40,723 nucleotides of DNA, taken from NCBI GenBank assembly GCA_004335635.1, contig QAXH01003084.1, forward strand, positions 1 to 40,723, written 5' to 3'. The stretch comes from Chloromonas sp. AAM2 (lineage: Eukaryota; Chlorophyta; Chlorophyceae; Chlamydomonadales; Chlamydomonadaceae). Position numbers and translations under genes: made by a program. Below, in pieces: positions 1 to 11,706 of the stretch; position 1 is the stretch's first letter, and every line of letters starts with the position of its first letter. The notes beneath the pieces were generated by a model that was not told the origin of the DNA, did not search any database, and worked only from the letters and a program-made list of their open reading frames with translations.

Positions 1-10
1 GTATTCACAG

Positions 11-358
11 GCGCCAAACTTGTACGAAGTTGGCAACCAGCTCAATGAGGTCATGCGAGATGTGGAGATGTCAGCCTTCCTCTCCCGCACCTTCAAGACA
101 CGATACCACGAGCTTGTTTCTAAAGGCCTCAATACAATGACCGGAGAAGACGTGCTTAAGCTTTCAAGCAAGCTGTCAGTAGAGGAACAACAGCTCTTTG
201 AGGGTGGACGGGTGTCTATCATGCATGTGGACAATTGGTGGAGAGGGGAGGGTCCTACAGCCACTAAGCCAAGCCAGCATCCCATCTTCAATGCCAAAAG
301 GCCAGCTGACACACTGCAGGCTAACGACCAAGACGCCAACAAGCATGCACGAAAGTAG
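11..358 (+). CDS. C-terminal exon of an unidentified protein (partial, 5' end outside window)
   Basis: An acceptor-like CACAG ends at base 10. From there the frame is open from GCG CCA AAC TTG through to a TAG at 356-358, giving about 115 residues. The first half is well structured (LNEVMRDVEMSAFLSRTF; GEDVLKLSSKLSVEEQQLF; HVDNWW). The last 40 residues look disordered, rich in Pro, Gln, Asn and Lys, and end in a basic tail (NKHARK). I do not recognise the family. The residue composition and the placement after a splice acceptor support a real last exon, but the acceptor and its phase are inferred from only ten upstream bases. The rest of the gene lies to the left of the window. Confidence 0.5.
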   Translation, partial: APNLYEVGNQLNEVMRDVEMSAFLSRTFKTRYHELVSKGLNTMTGEDVLKLSSKLSVEEQQLFEGGRVSIMHVDNWWRGEGPTATKPSQHPIFNAKRPADTLQANDQDANKHARK

Positions 359-2439
359 GCTGGGCCACATGCACACAACCGAGCCCCATGCCACGTTCTG
401 CACACTCTTTGGCCATCACAGTGCTTCACGCTCAGGTTGCTAGAGGATTGCCATGATCATTAGCAGCCTGGGCATGACTCTGTATAGCAGTGGGGCTCGT
501 GCGCGTGATGCCGACTGAGCAGCTATGTCTACATTCATCAAACACCATTCAACGCTTCAGGAACTGTTTGATTAGCTTTCACGGTGTATTGAGACCGACA
601 AAATTCTCTTCATGTAGGAAGGGCTGTTGCATGTTCAAGCATGATGGATTGCTCCACGTTGTGCCAAACCATGTGCATGACAGGCGGCAGGCCCACCGTC
701 ACATGCACTCCGGACCTGTCTGTGCTGTTAGACCGCATGCAATACATCATGCGCTTCTGACACTGATTCATATGCCTGCTAGGATACTGGCCAACTTGGT
801 AGTCAAAGGCAATCCAGGCTCATTGGTGTCACAGCTGGCTTGGTGATTCAAGTGCAGTGTTTGCAATTTGATTTCAAACGGTCTGCACAAGGTTCTGCCA
901 AAGCAGGATGTGTGCAGACCCCTGTTGTCTGCATGGAGATAGGTATTGTTTGTTCTTTCCTTCAACGTCCACTTTCAGGAGGCAATAGCTGAGGCTGGAG
1001 CTTCCTAATGGTACTGACCACTCTCTATCTGCCTGCAATCTCCCCTTTTTGTAATAGAAGTTGTTTCAGTGGTTGAGCCAACGACTGCCCAACTGGCAAA
1101 ACTGTAGTATCTCTTGCAATGGATTCTGCCTTGAATGCAAATGCCTGTGTCTCTCTGCTCAGGAATGGTCGGTTGGTTACAGGTTGTATGCCTGTGAGGA
1201 CGCATGGGATTGCACAGAACTCATTGCTATCGCAGGTGTAAGTATGCTAATGCCCGGTAGCAACTCCAGGGGGGAAACGAAATGTGGATGACGACATGAT
1301 ATTGTCACGTAAAATAACCTAAGTCCCAAGACGCTGAGTCTCTCATGTGATAAGCTCGAGTGTAAAGCTAGAATCCAAGTTGCAACCGTTGGAGGCCAGC
1401 AGATGAACCAGCCTCTAGAATGAACCAGCCACTAGAGGCTAGAATAGTGGTTGCTTGAGTGTCATGTGTATTTCAACAGCCCAGGCAGGCAACCCGAGTC
1501 TGGCAATGCGCACAAAAGAGGCAAGCCGCCCAGCCCAGTTGGTTTGGGCAACCATCCGCAGCCCACACTTCAATGTGTTTGAATGCCGTTAGTCTGATGG
1601 TCCGTGAAAGCCTGAAAGGCAGGTGTATCAGTGACGCGTGGCACCAGGCAAATAACCCTGTGCTATCATCAAGAGGCAGACCCATGCCAGCCACCTGTCC
1701 TACATTGCACTCCGCAGCTTGACTGTTTGTACCAATCAAGGCTCAGGCAAATATGGTCCAGACGCAGCATCCAAGCCGTATGGTTCGGGTTCGGTGTCCC
1801 AGTTGCATATGACTGCATCATGTCTGCTCCCATTAAAGGCTCCTGTGGCACCTGGTGAATTGGCGATCGTATGCTGGGCCTTGCCACTATGCATGTGTTT
1901 GGCTGCCTTCTAAGCTGCCACTATGCATGTGTGATCGCATGACGCCAGACTGGCCTGCAAAGCTGCGCGTGTGATCACATCTGCTGCCAAACGCACGTGA
2001 TGCACGCGTGGTTCCATGGTGACCATGACAAGGCCTCTGGTGGTTGCATGCCATGCGCTGCCTCTGGACATGATTGGCACTCGTTCCTACCCATGCGACT
2101 CTGAACACTGCATGCGCCCAATAACCTTGTATCGTTTCTCTACCTCAAAAGCACGCTGCCCTACTCTCTGTTGTTCTGCTCCTGCTGGCTCAGCATGCCG
2201 CGTTGCACTTGGGCAAACTCTACACTGGCACCAGTGGTGATCCTGGAAACTGTCCCAGAACTGGCAAACATCTTTTTTTTTGGCACATGCATGCAATCAC
2301 ATGCCCCTTGCATCCATCATGTTTGCGTCTGCCTCTGGCCAGCTGGCCTCTTCTGCCTCCATGTGAACCTCTTCTGGGTCCTCTTCACTGGCCAATCTGA
2401 AAGCATACCATGCACAAGAGCATAAGGGCACAATTGGTG
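359..2439. other. About 2 kb with no supportable gene (3' flanks of the first gene and of the B'' gene)
   Basis: Only short overlapping ORFs occur on both strands and none resembles a family I know. No pair of splice sites joins them convincingly. Minor structure: a 16-bp direct repeat GCCACTATGCATGTGT at about 1881 and 1917, and a tandem near-repeat ATGAACCAGCC-CTAGA at about 1402-1437. The segment probably holds the 3' UTR of the left gene and the terminator region of the converging PP2A gene. Confidence 0.5.
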
Positions 2440-5400
2440 TCATGTGCGAGCAATCAGATGATGACACATGTGTATGATGGTGGTGGTTGTCCTTATTAGC
2501 AATTCTTGCTTGCTACAACCCATCTTAGCCTCAAAAATGACACTGAACAATTGATGCAAGCTCACAGTCGTGTTCCAGGTGACCGCAGTTTCCAACTCCT
2601 TAAACAACCGAGTGCTTGAACGATTCGGTGGAAAACCCTTTCTGCTCCAAACCTTGCCATAACCCCGTTTCGCTAACCTGACATACTCCATGCGAGCAAA
2701 CTTGTCCCAGTCGCTCATGCCTCCAAACTCGCCCGCCTCCGCTCGGCTGGCAAACGGATCTCTGTTCTCGAAGCTCAGCAGTTTGTGCAGATTGAACATG
2801 GCGTTGAAGAGGAAGGCGCTCTGGGGCCGTGTGCGCCGCAAATCCCTGCAGACAAGGCGTGGGCACACACTCTGGTGGAAAACAAACAAGTACATGCAAA
2901 ATTGGCTTAGACAAACGTAGATTTAAGATAGCCACTGCTTGGCGTAGGCGCAATCCACCTGGTTTGAGGAACAGACAAAACTCGTTCATTGTTGTTTAGC
3001 ATGGCATCCAGCCTACCACTTACCGAAGTGTGTACTGTCCCTCAACTTCTGGCTGCAGCATGTCGTGTAGCTGACAGAGCACGTCCGGGAACAGCACGGC
3101 CTCCTGGCTGATGTTCTCCAACCGCTTCAGCTGCTCCTCTGCACATGGGCATACAAGAGGGCCGCAAAGGGGCTTGGATTGTATATGGTGGGCACACCGG
3201 CAGCAACACACCTGACTACCATGCCGACGCCTGTGTCCAAGTCAACACTCAAACAACACCAGTGACAAGGGGGGCCAGCCCGCTTGGTACAAGCCCAGGA
3301 CTCGTTCACAAGCTCAGTGCTTTGAAATTGAACTTGCATGCCCTGACGCCACGCCACGCACCGTAAAAGTACCACATCTCCCGAGGCCGGATCACGCCAT
3401 CAGAGTCCAGGTCAATACACCTGCATGGAGTGACGGTTTGTGCATCGTGCCAGTGACCGGCACAGAGCGACACATGCCTCATTCCTATCCGGCTACATGC
3501 GTTCTGCTGCAAAGCCTGCCACACAAGCTGAGTCCCCATGTGAAGGCACTGCTGGCGTGCCACACTAGTGAATCTCCAAGCCCGGCTGATTGCTGCCCCT
3601 TCCCTGCCTCCTCTCACTTGAACCAGTACTCCAGTGCTGTGTCTGACGTCTTGTCCTCTTCACACAGGATGAACCACACGAAGTCCTCATATGACATCTT
3701 CTCTGCCTGGGGGTTGGAGAACTTGCGGGGGACCTGCAGGACAACATCACATCGTAACACTGACGTATTCAATTCCTATCTTGCCATCTTCTGTCATGCC
3801 TGCAGCCTGCACCATGTATCTTTGATCAACAACAGTGCACTATGTGACTGGGATCTATCTATGTGGATAGATAACAGCACGTGACTCGGAAGCCATCCAG
3901 GCACGCCGACCCGGCGACCCGCAGACCACAAAACCGCAAAACCTGATGTTAACTCTAGCATTCTCACGTTTTCTGGAACACTGCCGCCACCTCATCCACG
4001 TCCCACTCCTTGCAAGTACCCAGTGCCACCATGTCCAGTTCCCAAACGTGCATCCGCCCGAGGGAGGTGAGCAGCAAGTCTCGCAGGTATGGCGGACTAA
4101 ACCATGAACACCTGTGCGTCTGCCCCACCTGCCCCTGCCCCACCTGTGCGAATATCCTCTCTATGATCTGCACTGACAGGGCGCACTGCGAGTACTTGAG
4201 CAGGTCAGTGGACTCTAGCAGGAAGTCGTGGTCCGTGTCCAGCTCCCAGAACTTGCAGTAGATGACGTAAAAGTGCTCGTAGCTGAAGTACTTGAGCACC
4301 TGCACGCATTGACCAGATAGTCAGCAATTGCTATGTCTATGATCAGCTGCTGATATGTGACAAGCAAAGCGTTGAAGCACGCGAGGCTAATGATGACAGA
4401 ATGACGATACAGCGCGTTGAAAACAGCTAGATAAACGCTTGATGGCTTGCTGCGTCAAAAGGGTCAAGATTGGGTCGAGACCAAGGCAAGGAGGTGCATG
4501 CACTGGCGAGGCTGCTTTGCAAGTGGCAAGTTCATCCTGAGTAACGATATCCCATCACTGCTCATGTCCACCATGACACATGTCGTGTGGCCAGCATTAC
4601 CAAGTCCCTGTATCGCGCTCTTGCCTGCCTTGCTGACATGCACACCGTGGGTTGAACCATGACAAGCCATGTGATGATGAACATGAGTGAATGAGGACAC
4701 CTGACATCAGCCTTGGTAACGTTTCTGATCTTCATTCCTCAAAATTAGGTGTCCCTCACTGATGATTCGTTCGTTCACCCCTCTTGACTAGAAGCCTCTG
4801 GCCCCACCTTGTTGATGTCATCTTCGGCATCTAGCGCATCCAATGCCTCCAACAGGTCACTGCGCCGCAGCTCCCGCAGTGTCAGGCGACCATTGCCAGA
4901 TCTGAAGATAACACATGACGCACGCATCCAAGCTTCAGCGAGACCACCTCTTAATCTCTACGTCTGACTTTCATTATGTCTGTCCGTGCCAGATGGTCAT
5001 ACTCACCCGCCAGCTGTGCATACAAAAGCGCCATTGTCCCTAACCAAACTCTTTGTCCCCTTGCTTGACATTGCTTCCATCAGTCCGTGTATCAGTGAAA
5101 TACTGTCTACCCATCAGCTCCTGGCATCGAGTTCGCTGGAGTGTTTTCTTGCTTGCTCATCTACCATCTCTCTGTTGTAGTTCTGATTGTTCTCATCCCC
5201 CTTGCTCACCCACCTATTGAGTGTGTAGAAGATCCTGAACACGACTGTCTCCGCGTACTTGCGCTGGAACTCCGCCGTGTCCACGAGGAACTCCAGCCCC
5301 GGGTGGTGGCGCAGCACCACCTCCATAAGGGGGGCGAAGTCATCGTATGTCAGGTACTGTGAGCAGGACACGTTGCAGGGTGAAGGCAGCACAGCGGAGG

Positions 5401-7393
5401 TTGGAGTGCACATCACACTTGGTGTTGCGCAAACTGAATTCGGTTTGAAGTTCGTACGACGTAACAGTGTACGGAGGCATATGCGCGGGCCAAAGTGAAC
5501 AAAGTGAACAAAGTGAAGGGCTGGAAGTAATCTGACAGTGTACAGCCGTTGCTGGTACGGACGTTGTTGGTATGGAGGCATATGAGCCTGAGCAGAATAC
5601 AAACATATACCTCATGTGTGGATCACAGCAGCAGGACAAGGGCAGCCGAGCGTGCAGCCAAACAACCAGCTACCGGCAAAAGCACTGAATAGTCATCCCC
5701 TACAGGTCAGTGGCATGCTTGGCCTCAATTGGCGATGTACACCCATTGCTTCTGTTTCGGACGCCATCCAAACAAAACACCATGCTGTCTCCCTGCTCAC
5801 CTCTCGCCCCTCCTGTCTGAGAACTTCATACACTCGTTTGATGGTTGGCGCGCTGAGCATAGCATGGCTAGCCCACCAGCTAGTGAAGGCTTCCTTTGGC
5901 AGGGCTGTGCCATCTGGCCCAGCCAAGCGACGGAACAGGGTGCGGCCAATCATGCGGGGCAAGTCTCCCAACTGTGCCAAGCAACAGGGGCAACGGACAT
6001 ATCATAATCATCAAGTGCAAAGAGAGGCTAGTGTGCTTTGACACAGTGGCAGGAAGTGACGCACTGTCGAGCATGCGCGCTTTCTGTCAGCTGAGGAATG
6101 GCCTGGTACAGTGACAGGCATCAACAAGACAGATATCATGCATAAGGGCCAACTGCACTGTGGGTTGGCAGCTATCACACAGGTGTGCAGTCGCAAGTTG
6201 TTGTCACCCTGCTATGACCACTCTTCCTTACCTCCTGTGCCATTGCTGCAAACTGCTCTATCCCCATCCCGCTGGGTGTTGCCTCAAAGTGCTTATCTAT
6301 CCGATGCTGGAACTCAGAGCGAGAGCCATCAGACACCGCCTGTCCTGTAGGAAAGTAGAACTGTGGGAGCTGCGAGAGCGGCGGCTGCGCACAAAGGAAA
6401 AACAAATACACACGAACTTGGACAGCTTGGCCCAGTCCAGCATGCTGAGTTATTAAATACATGCTGTAAAAGAATTACATCAAAGACTGACAGAATGTGC
6501 TGGTCTTGTGTGCACGCTCCAAGAAAGGAAGACAGACCCTGTCCGTGTGCAAGGTTACATGATGCCGTGTGCATTAGATCCTTGCTGCATGCAGCGCTGC
6601 GCATGATGCTGTAACAGCTGAAGCATTGCTGCAGTTTGATTTCAACTCGCGAGCTACCGTTGCCCTGCTCTCACCCGTTTGAGCGCTGATGCTGTGATTG
6701 ACTTCCGATGCGGTGAAAGTGGTGATCTGGGTGATCGTGGCTTAGAAGGTGAAAGGGGCGGCTGCGGAGCAGGATGAACAAGGTTGGCATCAAAACAATC
6801 ACAGGCAATGTAAGCCAACCTGAGTGCAGAGCAGACAGACGAATGGTTTCCTGCATGCGACTTTGAAGACTCTGGGCGAAATGCCATGGTGGTTTCAGCA
6901 GAGGTCTGTGGCAAAATTTTCAGCTGGTGTAATCCCCCTGGGCCTTCAGGTAATGAAAGCAAGCACGCCTGGATGTGAGATGGCATGATACCATGCGCTG
7001 GCCAGGACGTCATCCTGACATCTTTGACTTCACCACCACGCGCACCGTGGCTGCGAAGATTGCATGAGCTGTGGAAGGCGAAAGGGGTGAAGGGCCCAGA
7101 GAAGCTGGGGCAGGTCCTCTCAATGGCTTGCCTGCAACTGCATCCTCCAGCAGGCTGCTGATCTGCGTGCAAGGACGAGGAACAAAGACCATCTGCATGA
7201 GGCTCTACTTAATGCCCTGCTAGACAGTCAGCTGAGCTTGATGCACTGTCCTGACAGCTTAGGTGGGCCGTTCCATGCACGGCTGTCTCGGGATGGTTGC
7301 TCGACCCACCACGTCCTGATGTTCGCTGAGCCATTGAAGGAAGAACTGGTCTAATTTGAGCTTGGCGCAAGGGTATGATGGCAGCTGGTCCAT
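2440..7393 (-). CDS. Protein phosphatase 2A regulatory subunit B'' (EF-hand, PPP2R3 / plant B'' type), 12 exons
   Basis: Regulatory subunit that targets the PP2A A/C core and binds calcium. Exons (5' to 3', - strand): 7393-7310, 7162-7046, 6761-6675, 6384-6232, 5971-5801, 5356-5214, 4901-4808, 4299-4144, 3733-3618, 3420-3362, 3138-3024 and 2845-2440. All junctions keep frame, giving about 566 aa; from memory, plant B'' proteins are around 540 aa. Family hallmarks: the N-terminal [10 protein letters not shown] motif, IPQFYFP-like [23 protein letters not shown]-like [43 protein letters not shown], and [15 protein letters not shown]. There are two EF-hand loops: residues ~304-315 ([15 protein letters not shown] but F instead of G) and ~377-388 ([12 protein letters not shown], canonical). 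The start is an ATG at 7393, 28 codons before the first intron, which restores the family's N-terminal LFxQWLS region. Odd point: the C-terminal ~70 residues after [13 protein letters not shown] do not resemble the family tail, so one more intron may be missed there (for example a donor at GGCAAG/GTTTGG). Confidence 0.9.
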
Positions 7394-7857
7394 CACAACG
7401 GTCGCCGCATGCGGCTGAGCAAATCAAACCAAGTCAACAGAACCCTATCGCTGCTTGCGCTGGTAAGACGCAGTGCTTGCCGTGAAACACATCAGAATCA
7501 GCTTGGAACGCCTGGATCACCGGGTTGGCGGTGATAATTGGCACCGCTCGTTCAAACCCTGCACGGAGTTATCGATGAGATGGTCTCGATGGTAGCTTGC
7601 AATGTGTGTGCGTTTGTTGCGTGGGTGCCAGGCACTCTTGCCAAGACTGCCCGTGAGAAAACGAGGTCAGCTCTACGTCGGAAGCCGTTATTGTGCAGCA
7701 CGTGCTGCCTCAGACTTTCGCCAGATCCCGCCCAGTGCTCGCGAAAACCATGCAAGGGATTTACAAGCCACGCTTGGCTTCACATCTTTGCTTAGGCCAC
7801 GCTTGCTGGACGCACATCTCTGCGCGTGCCGTGGAACGAGTTCAGCGTTTCCAGACA
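7394..7857. promoter_or_regulatory. Shared divergent promoter region of the PP2A B'' and hnRNP-like genes
   Basis: The two start codons lie 464 bp apart, head to head, so both 5' UTRs and promoters must fit here unless there are upstream non-coding exons. I see no clear TATA box. An in-frame ATG at 7750 would extend the hnRNP-like protein by 36 residues, so the 3' part may be coding. Confidence 0.45.
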
Positions 7858-9566
7858 ATGCAATACGACCCCGGGATGAAACGCCCTCGTATGGAAGCTG
7901 GTGGTTCGGGATTTGGCATGCACGGCGGAGGCATGGGCGGGGCTTATGGTGGCATGGGAGGCATGGGCGGCCCCGGCATGATGGAGGGCCCTGGGCAGTA
8001 CATGGGCGGACCAGACCAATACATGGGCGCAGGCATGGGCGCGGGCATGGGCGGTGCCTTCCCATGTGTTAAGCTGCGGGGCCTGCCTTTCGACGTTTCT
8101 GATGAAGACATCAGAATGTTTCTGGTGAGGGGATTTCTAAGCGCTCTGGCAGCTATAACAACGTTAGGGGCTACAGGCTATCACGGTGGCTGGACGAGAG
8201 CAGGGCTGGGTTGTGTTGACTAGGTCCAGATCTCAATCATTTATCGCCTCTGCTTACGCGAGACCTGGGCAGCTGACGATTGCTGTTTTTGTTGATCTGG
8301 GATGGTGCGCCTACCAGGGGTTGGAGGCGATCGATACAATTCTGCTGAAGAGGGACGGACGGTTGACCGGGGAAGCATTCGTAGTGCTCGCCGGGAACAT
8401 GCAAGTAGAAATGGCGCTCCAGAAAAACAGGTCTTACATGGGCAGGAGGTACATCGAGATCTACCGCTCCAAGAAGGCGGTGAGTCCTGAGGTGCCATGA
8501 ACAGCTGCTGCCAGGCTCTTGATATCATGAGCCTGCAGCTTTGCACCCCAGCTTTGTGGTTCACACCTAGTCCGCGTTCAGCATGCCCGCAGTCAACGGC
8601 AGCGAACTCATGCATGCATGTCCATCCCCTTCATTGCTTTCGCTTCAAGTGCTGGCCATGCAGGACTACTACAGGGCCGTCGTCTCAGAAGTGAACGAGA
8701 CCGGTGGCACGTTTGTTCCACGTGAGGCCGGCGGTGGCCGTCCATTTCAACGGGAAGAGGGCCCACGCTACCATGGAGGTGGTCAGGCTGGCGGTGATGC
8801 AGGCTATGCAGCAGGTGGAGGAGATGGGTATCATCGTGCCGGTGCAGTAGGCGGAGGTGGCGGTGGCGATGGCAACACCTCCGGCACCACCATCCTCAAG
8901 CTGCGCGGCCTACCCTTCTCTGTCTCGGATGACGACATCTGCCAGTGGTTCAACGAGGACACATCTTTGGGGCTGTCTCCAGTTGTCAAGGACAAGTGCG
9001 TTCGTGCACGTTGCTTCAGCCTGTCTAATGTAGCAGCAGCGTGCACATGGGTTGACAGACTAGTCTCATGGAAGGCCTCAGCTAAGCCAGAGACAGGACG
9101 GCACGAATTATGTGCATGCCTGCTAGCAGCAACCTGCACGTGTCCGCATGTGTACATGTACAGTGCAGTGTGACGGTATGCCTGGCAGAGGGCGTACCAC
9201 TTCGCTGTTGCCACTGTGAAACACATGCAGCAACGCAGGTTTATGGGCTTTGTTGCCATAGTGAAACAAACACACAGCACAGCTGACTTGTTTTCCAAGC
9301 CAGGTGCCCAACTGTTTGCACAGCCTTCCCTGACTTGGATTTGCATGACATGCATCAACCACAGCTTCTTTACAATGGCATGCTGTCGTTTGTGGCCTGT
9401 CTGCAGTGTGCTGGTTGTGATGGACCATGGACGTCCCAGCGGCATTGCGTTTGTGGAGTTCCCCACACCCGCGGAGGCCACACAAGCCATGGGAAAGAAC
9501 AAGCAGATGCTGGGCACGCGGTACATCGAGATTTTCCCTGCGAACCGCGCGGATTTGGAACGGTGA
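7858..9566 (+). CDS. hnRNP F/H (GRSF1)-like RNA-binding protein with two quasi-RRM domains, 4 exons
   Basis: Exons 7858-8124, 8318-8479, 8664-8995 and 9407-9566; all phases match and give about 306 aa. It is a single-stranded RNA-binding protein, by family a splicing or G-tract-binding factor acting in the nucleus. Domains: a Gly/Met-rich N terminus (~residues 14-65); qRRM1 (~70-150: VKLRGLPFDVSDEDI, GEAFVVL as RNP1, MGRRYIEIYRSKKADYYRAV); a Gly/Tyr-rich linker (~165-215); qRRM2 (~218-306: ILKLRGLPFSVSDDDI, GRPSGIAFVEF, LGTRYIEIFPANRADLER). The repeated LRGLPF and RYIEIF motifs distinguish F/H-type qRRMs from canonical RRMs. The protein ends right after qRRM2, whereas animal hnRNP F/H have three. 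The start could instead be the in-frame ATG at 7750, since there is no stop between them. Confidence 0.9.
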
Positions 9567-9826
9567 ATACTCCATGCTGCAGCATGTTACCAGCCTGCCA
9601 GGCTTGAAGGCCTGTCAGCATTGCGTTCATGCAACTTGCATCAGTTTCTTTGATGTGTGCCTATGTGTACGGAGATCGCCATTTGCACCTGAGCGTCGTT
9701 ATGTTTTATGTCTTCCATGGGTACAGGTGCCGCTAGACAGCCTACCCAACGTACTTGCCTTCAGCAGCCGTGTTGATGCTTAGCTCCCGGCTGAGGCGTG
9801 ATGTGGCGCAGCTGGGATTTCAGCGG

Positions 9827-10222
9827 TTACTCAGCAGGCTTGCAGGAGCTGACACCCCACCATGTTGACCGCCTAGAACGCAACATCTGACCGCGGACAC
9901 TACCGTACTGGCCTCCTTCCCAGCTACCGTTTTTGACGACTTGTTTCTTGAGTGTTGATGCAGACTGAAAATTCCATGCCAACGGTTGTTCTAAACATTC
10001 ATCATATGACTGGGCTGCCACGACGACAACGTTTTTTCTGGTGCTTTCAGTGATACTGCGTGGTTGGTATGCAATGAAGAAGAATGCGCACAGCAATACA
10101 GTTGCTGCCAGTGACACTGATGCTTTTCCGTACACTGATACTTTTGCGCTAGTGCGTGCGTTTCTGACAGCGCAATGCTGTGCCTGTAAGACCAATTGTT
10201 CGCTGTCACGTGTCTGGTCCAT
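9827..10222 (-). CDS. Hypothetical single-pass membrane protein, 131 aa
   Basis: Intronless ORF whose ATG sits in a favourable GCCATGG context. Residues ~34-54 form one hydrophobic segment (VSLAATVLLCAFFFIAYQP) after a short basic, Arg/Lys-containing N terminus. This predicts a type II signal anchor or an uncleaved signal with about 75 residues beyond it. The family is not recognised. It converges on the hnRNP-like gene, with 260 bp between the stops. It might be only a first exon or a chance ORF; the clean TM topology and the start context are the reasons for listing it. Confidence 0.35.
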   Translation of the reverse strand: MDQTRDSEQLVLQAQHCAVRNARTSAKVSVYGKASVSLAATVLLCAFFFIAYQPRSITESTRKNVVVVAAQSYDECLEQPLAWNFQSASTLKKQVVKNGSWEGGQYGSVRGQMLRSRRSTWWGVSSCKPAE

Positions 10223-10559
10223 GGCAAGTAATCATCTCTAAGACTTAAAAAACCCAGGCAATTTGCCCAATCAGAAGCAAATTGCAATAGAAATGCCGCA
10301 ACTGCCTCGTTATGTCCTGATCAAGCTGGAGGTCACAGTCATGTCCTGACACACAAGGCAGTATAGTAGAGCCAACCTGTCAGAGTCCATGCTTCTTTTT
10401 ACTGTCTTGTTTACTACAATGTAAGGATGATTGTGCCAATGGACAACACGGCGCTGCAGCTGCTGAAGAGCTAGAAGTGCTGGAGGCCATTGCTGAGGGC
10501 GCGGCTGCGGATGCTGCACGACAAAGCAAATGATCCGCAACCCAATAATTAGAGCAGTC
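10223..10559. other. Short gap between the 131-aa ORF and the LINE relic
   Basis: No gene seen. The 10400-10559 part may continue the 3' untranslated end of the LINE relic, because the protein-level similarity fades at about 10570. Confidence 0.3.
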
Positions 10560-11022
10560 AAGTTGAGAGTGAGCTACCCCTGCCTCTCCTTGCTACAGCC
10601 TGCTGGCCCTCTGGGGCTGGAACAGTTGGGAAAAGCAAAAGTTTGACGCTGGCAGTGTCAGGCATGCGTCCCATGTGGCCTAGCCATCTGAGCCTATGTG
10701 TTCTGAACAGGGCACTTGTGGCCAAGTTGATCAGTTCTGGCGTAGAGGTCAGCATTGCTGATCACCTCTGGGCCTACAGTGCCTGCGGAATGCGTTGCAG
10801 GCAGGTGTTGTTGAACACATCCAACTGGTGCTGCTGAGCTCTGGTTGGTGCCCATGACTCAGCAGCGCCATAAATCAGGACAGGCACAACAATTGCCTTG
10901 TAAATGCGCATCTTGCTGGTCAAGCTGACACCCCTATCATTGAACACCTTGCGTTAAAGGTCATGGAAGGCAACACCTGCCTGCGTGTGCTGAGCTCTGT
11001 GTCCTGTTGCACTGAACCTTGA
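10560..11022 (-). mobile_element. Degraded non-LTR retrotransposon (LINE) fragment, reverse-transcriptase C-terminal end
   Basis: Translating the - strand gives the typical LINE post-RT region: RAQHTQAGVAFHDL, then KVFNDRGVSLTSKMRIYKA, then VPVLIYGAAESW, then LDVFNNTCLQRI, and finally RTHRLRWLGHMGRMPDTA. The last motif is the characteristic LRWLGHxxRMPD seen near the C terminus of many LINE polymerases. In-frame stops occur at 10954-10956 (TAA), 10774-10776 (TAG) and 10762-10764 (TGA), so the copy is dead. The RT catalytic domain and the endonuclease are absent, as in a 5'-truncated insertion. It lies between the 131-aa ORF and CCB1. The clade cannot be told from this piece. Confidence 0.8.
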
Positions 11023-11706
11023 TGAATGCTGCCCGGATAATGATAATGAAACTCATTGACATGCTGAATTTGCCCTTTCTGAATAGCCTGTGTCTCCTTT
11101 TGCAGTTAAGCCTTACAGGATGATCGGATTCTGTAATCATCGGAAATTGGGCACTGTAATCATGTATCAGCAACGCTTCAACTAGTGCTTTCATCGAATG
11201 ACTGACGTATGACTGATTTGTATGAAGTCGTTGTAGTGATTGATAAGAAGTCACTTCTCAAGGGTTTGTTTGACGTATTTGGTTGACAAAGGCCAAGGTC
11301 TTGAAATACGGCAGTCAATGTAAGTAGTGTTTGAGTTACAGCAAATGTGGTCTGAAGAGAAACCAAGCACAGGGCAGTAAGTGCTCTCTGGATTCTCTTT
11401 ACACTGAGACTAGAAGCATTCGCTAGCCTGCTGAAATCATGATCATATGGAAACCGTACTATACTGATTGTGGTAGACACCAGCCGGTACATATTTGAGT
11501 GAAACCTCTTCCTTTCAACTCATGCACACCAGCCAAGGCAAGCATAATGCATGAGTCAGCAAAATTTAGCCATCCAGTTGAACGAGTGAATCAAACAAAG
11601 TTGTCCATTGGCACAACCGTACGTGCCAAAGAGTGTGCGCCGTGTCAACTTGCTGTGGAACGGATGGAACTGTCATTCGTAAAGCGAGATTGTTGTTGCT
11701 TGAGCC
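11023..11706. other. CCB1 3' flank, no gene seen
   Basis: AT-richer than its surroundings, with several overlapping short ORFs on the - strand that match nothing I know. It probably contains the CCB1 3' UTR. Confidence 0.4.
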
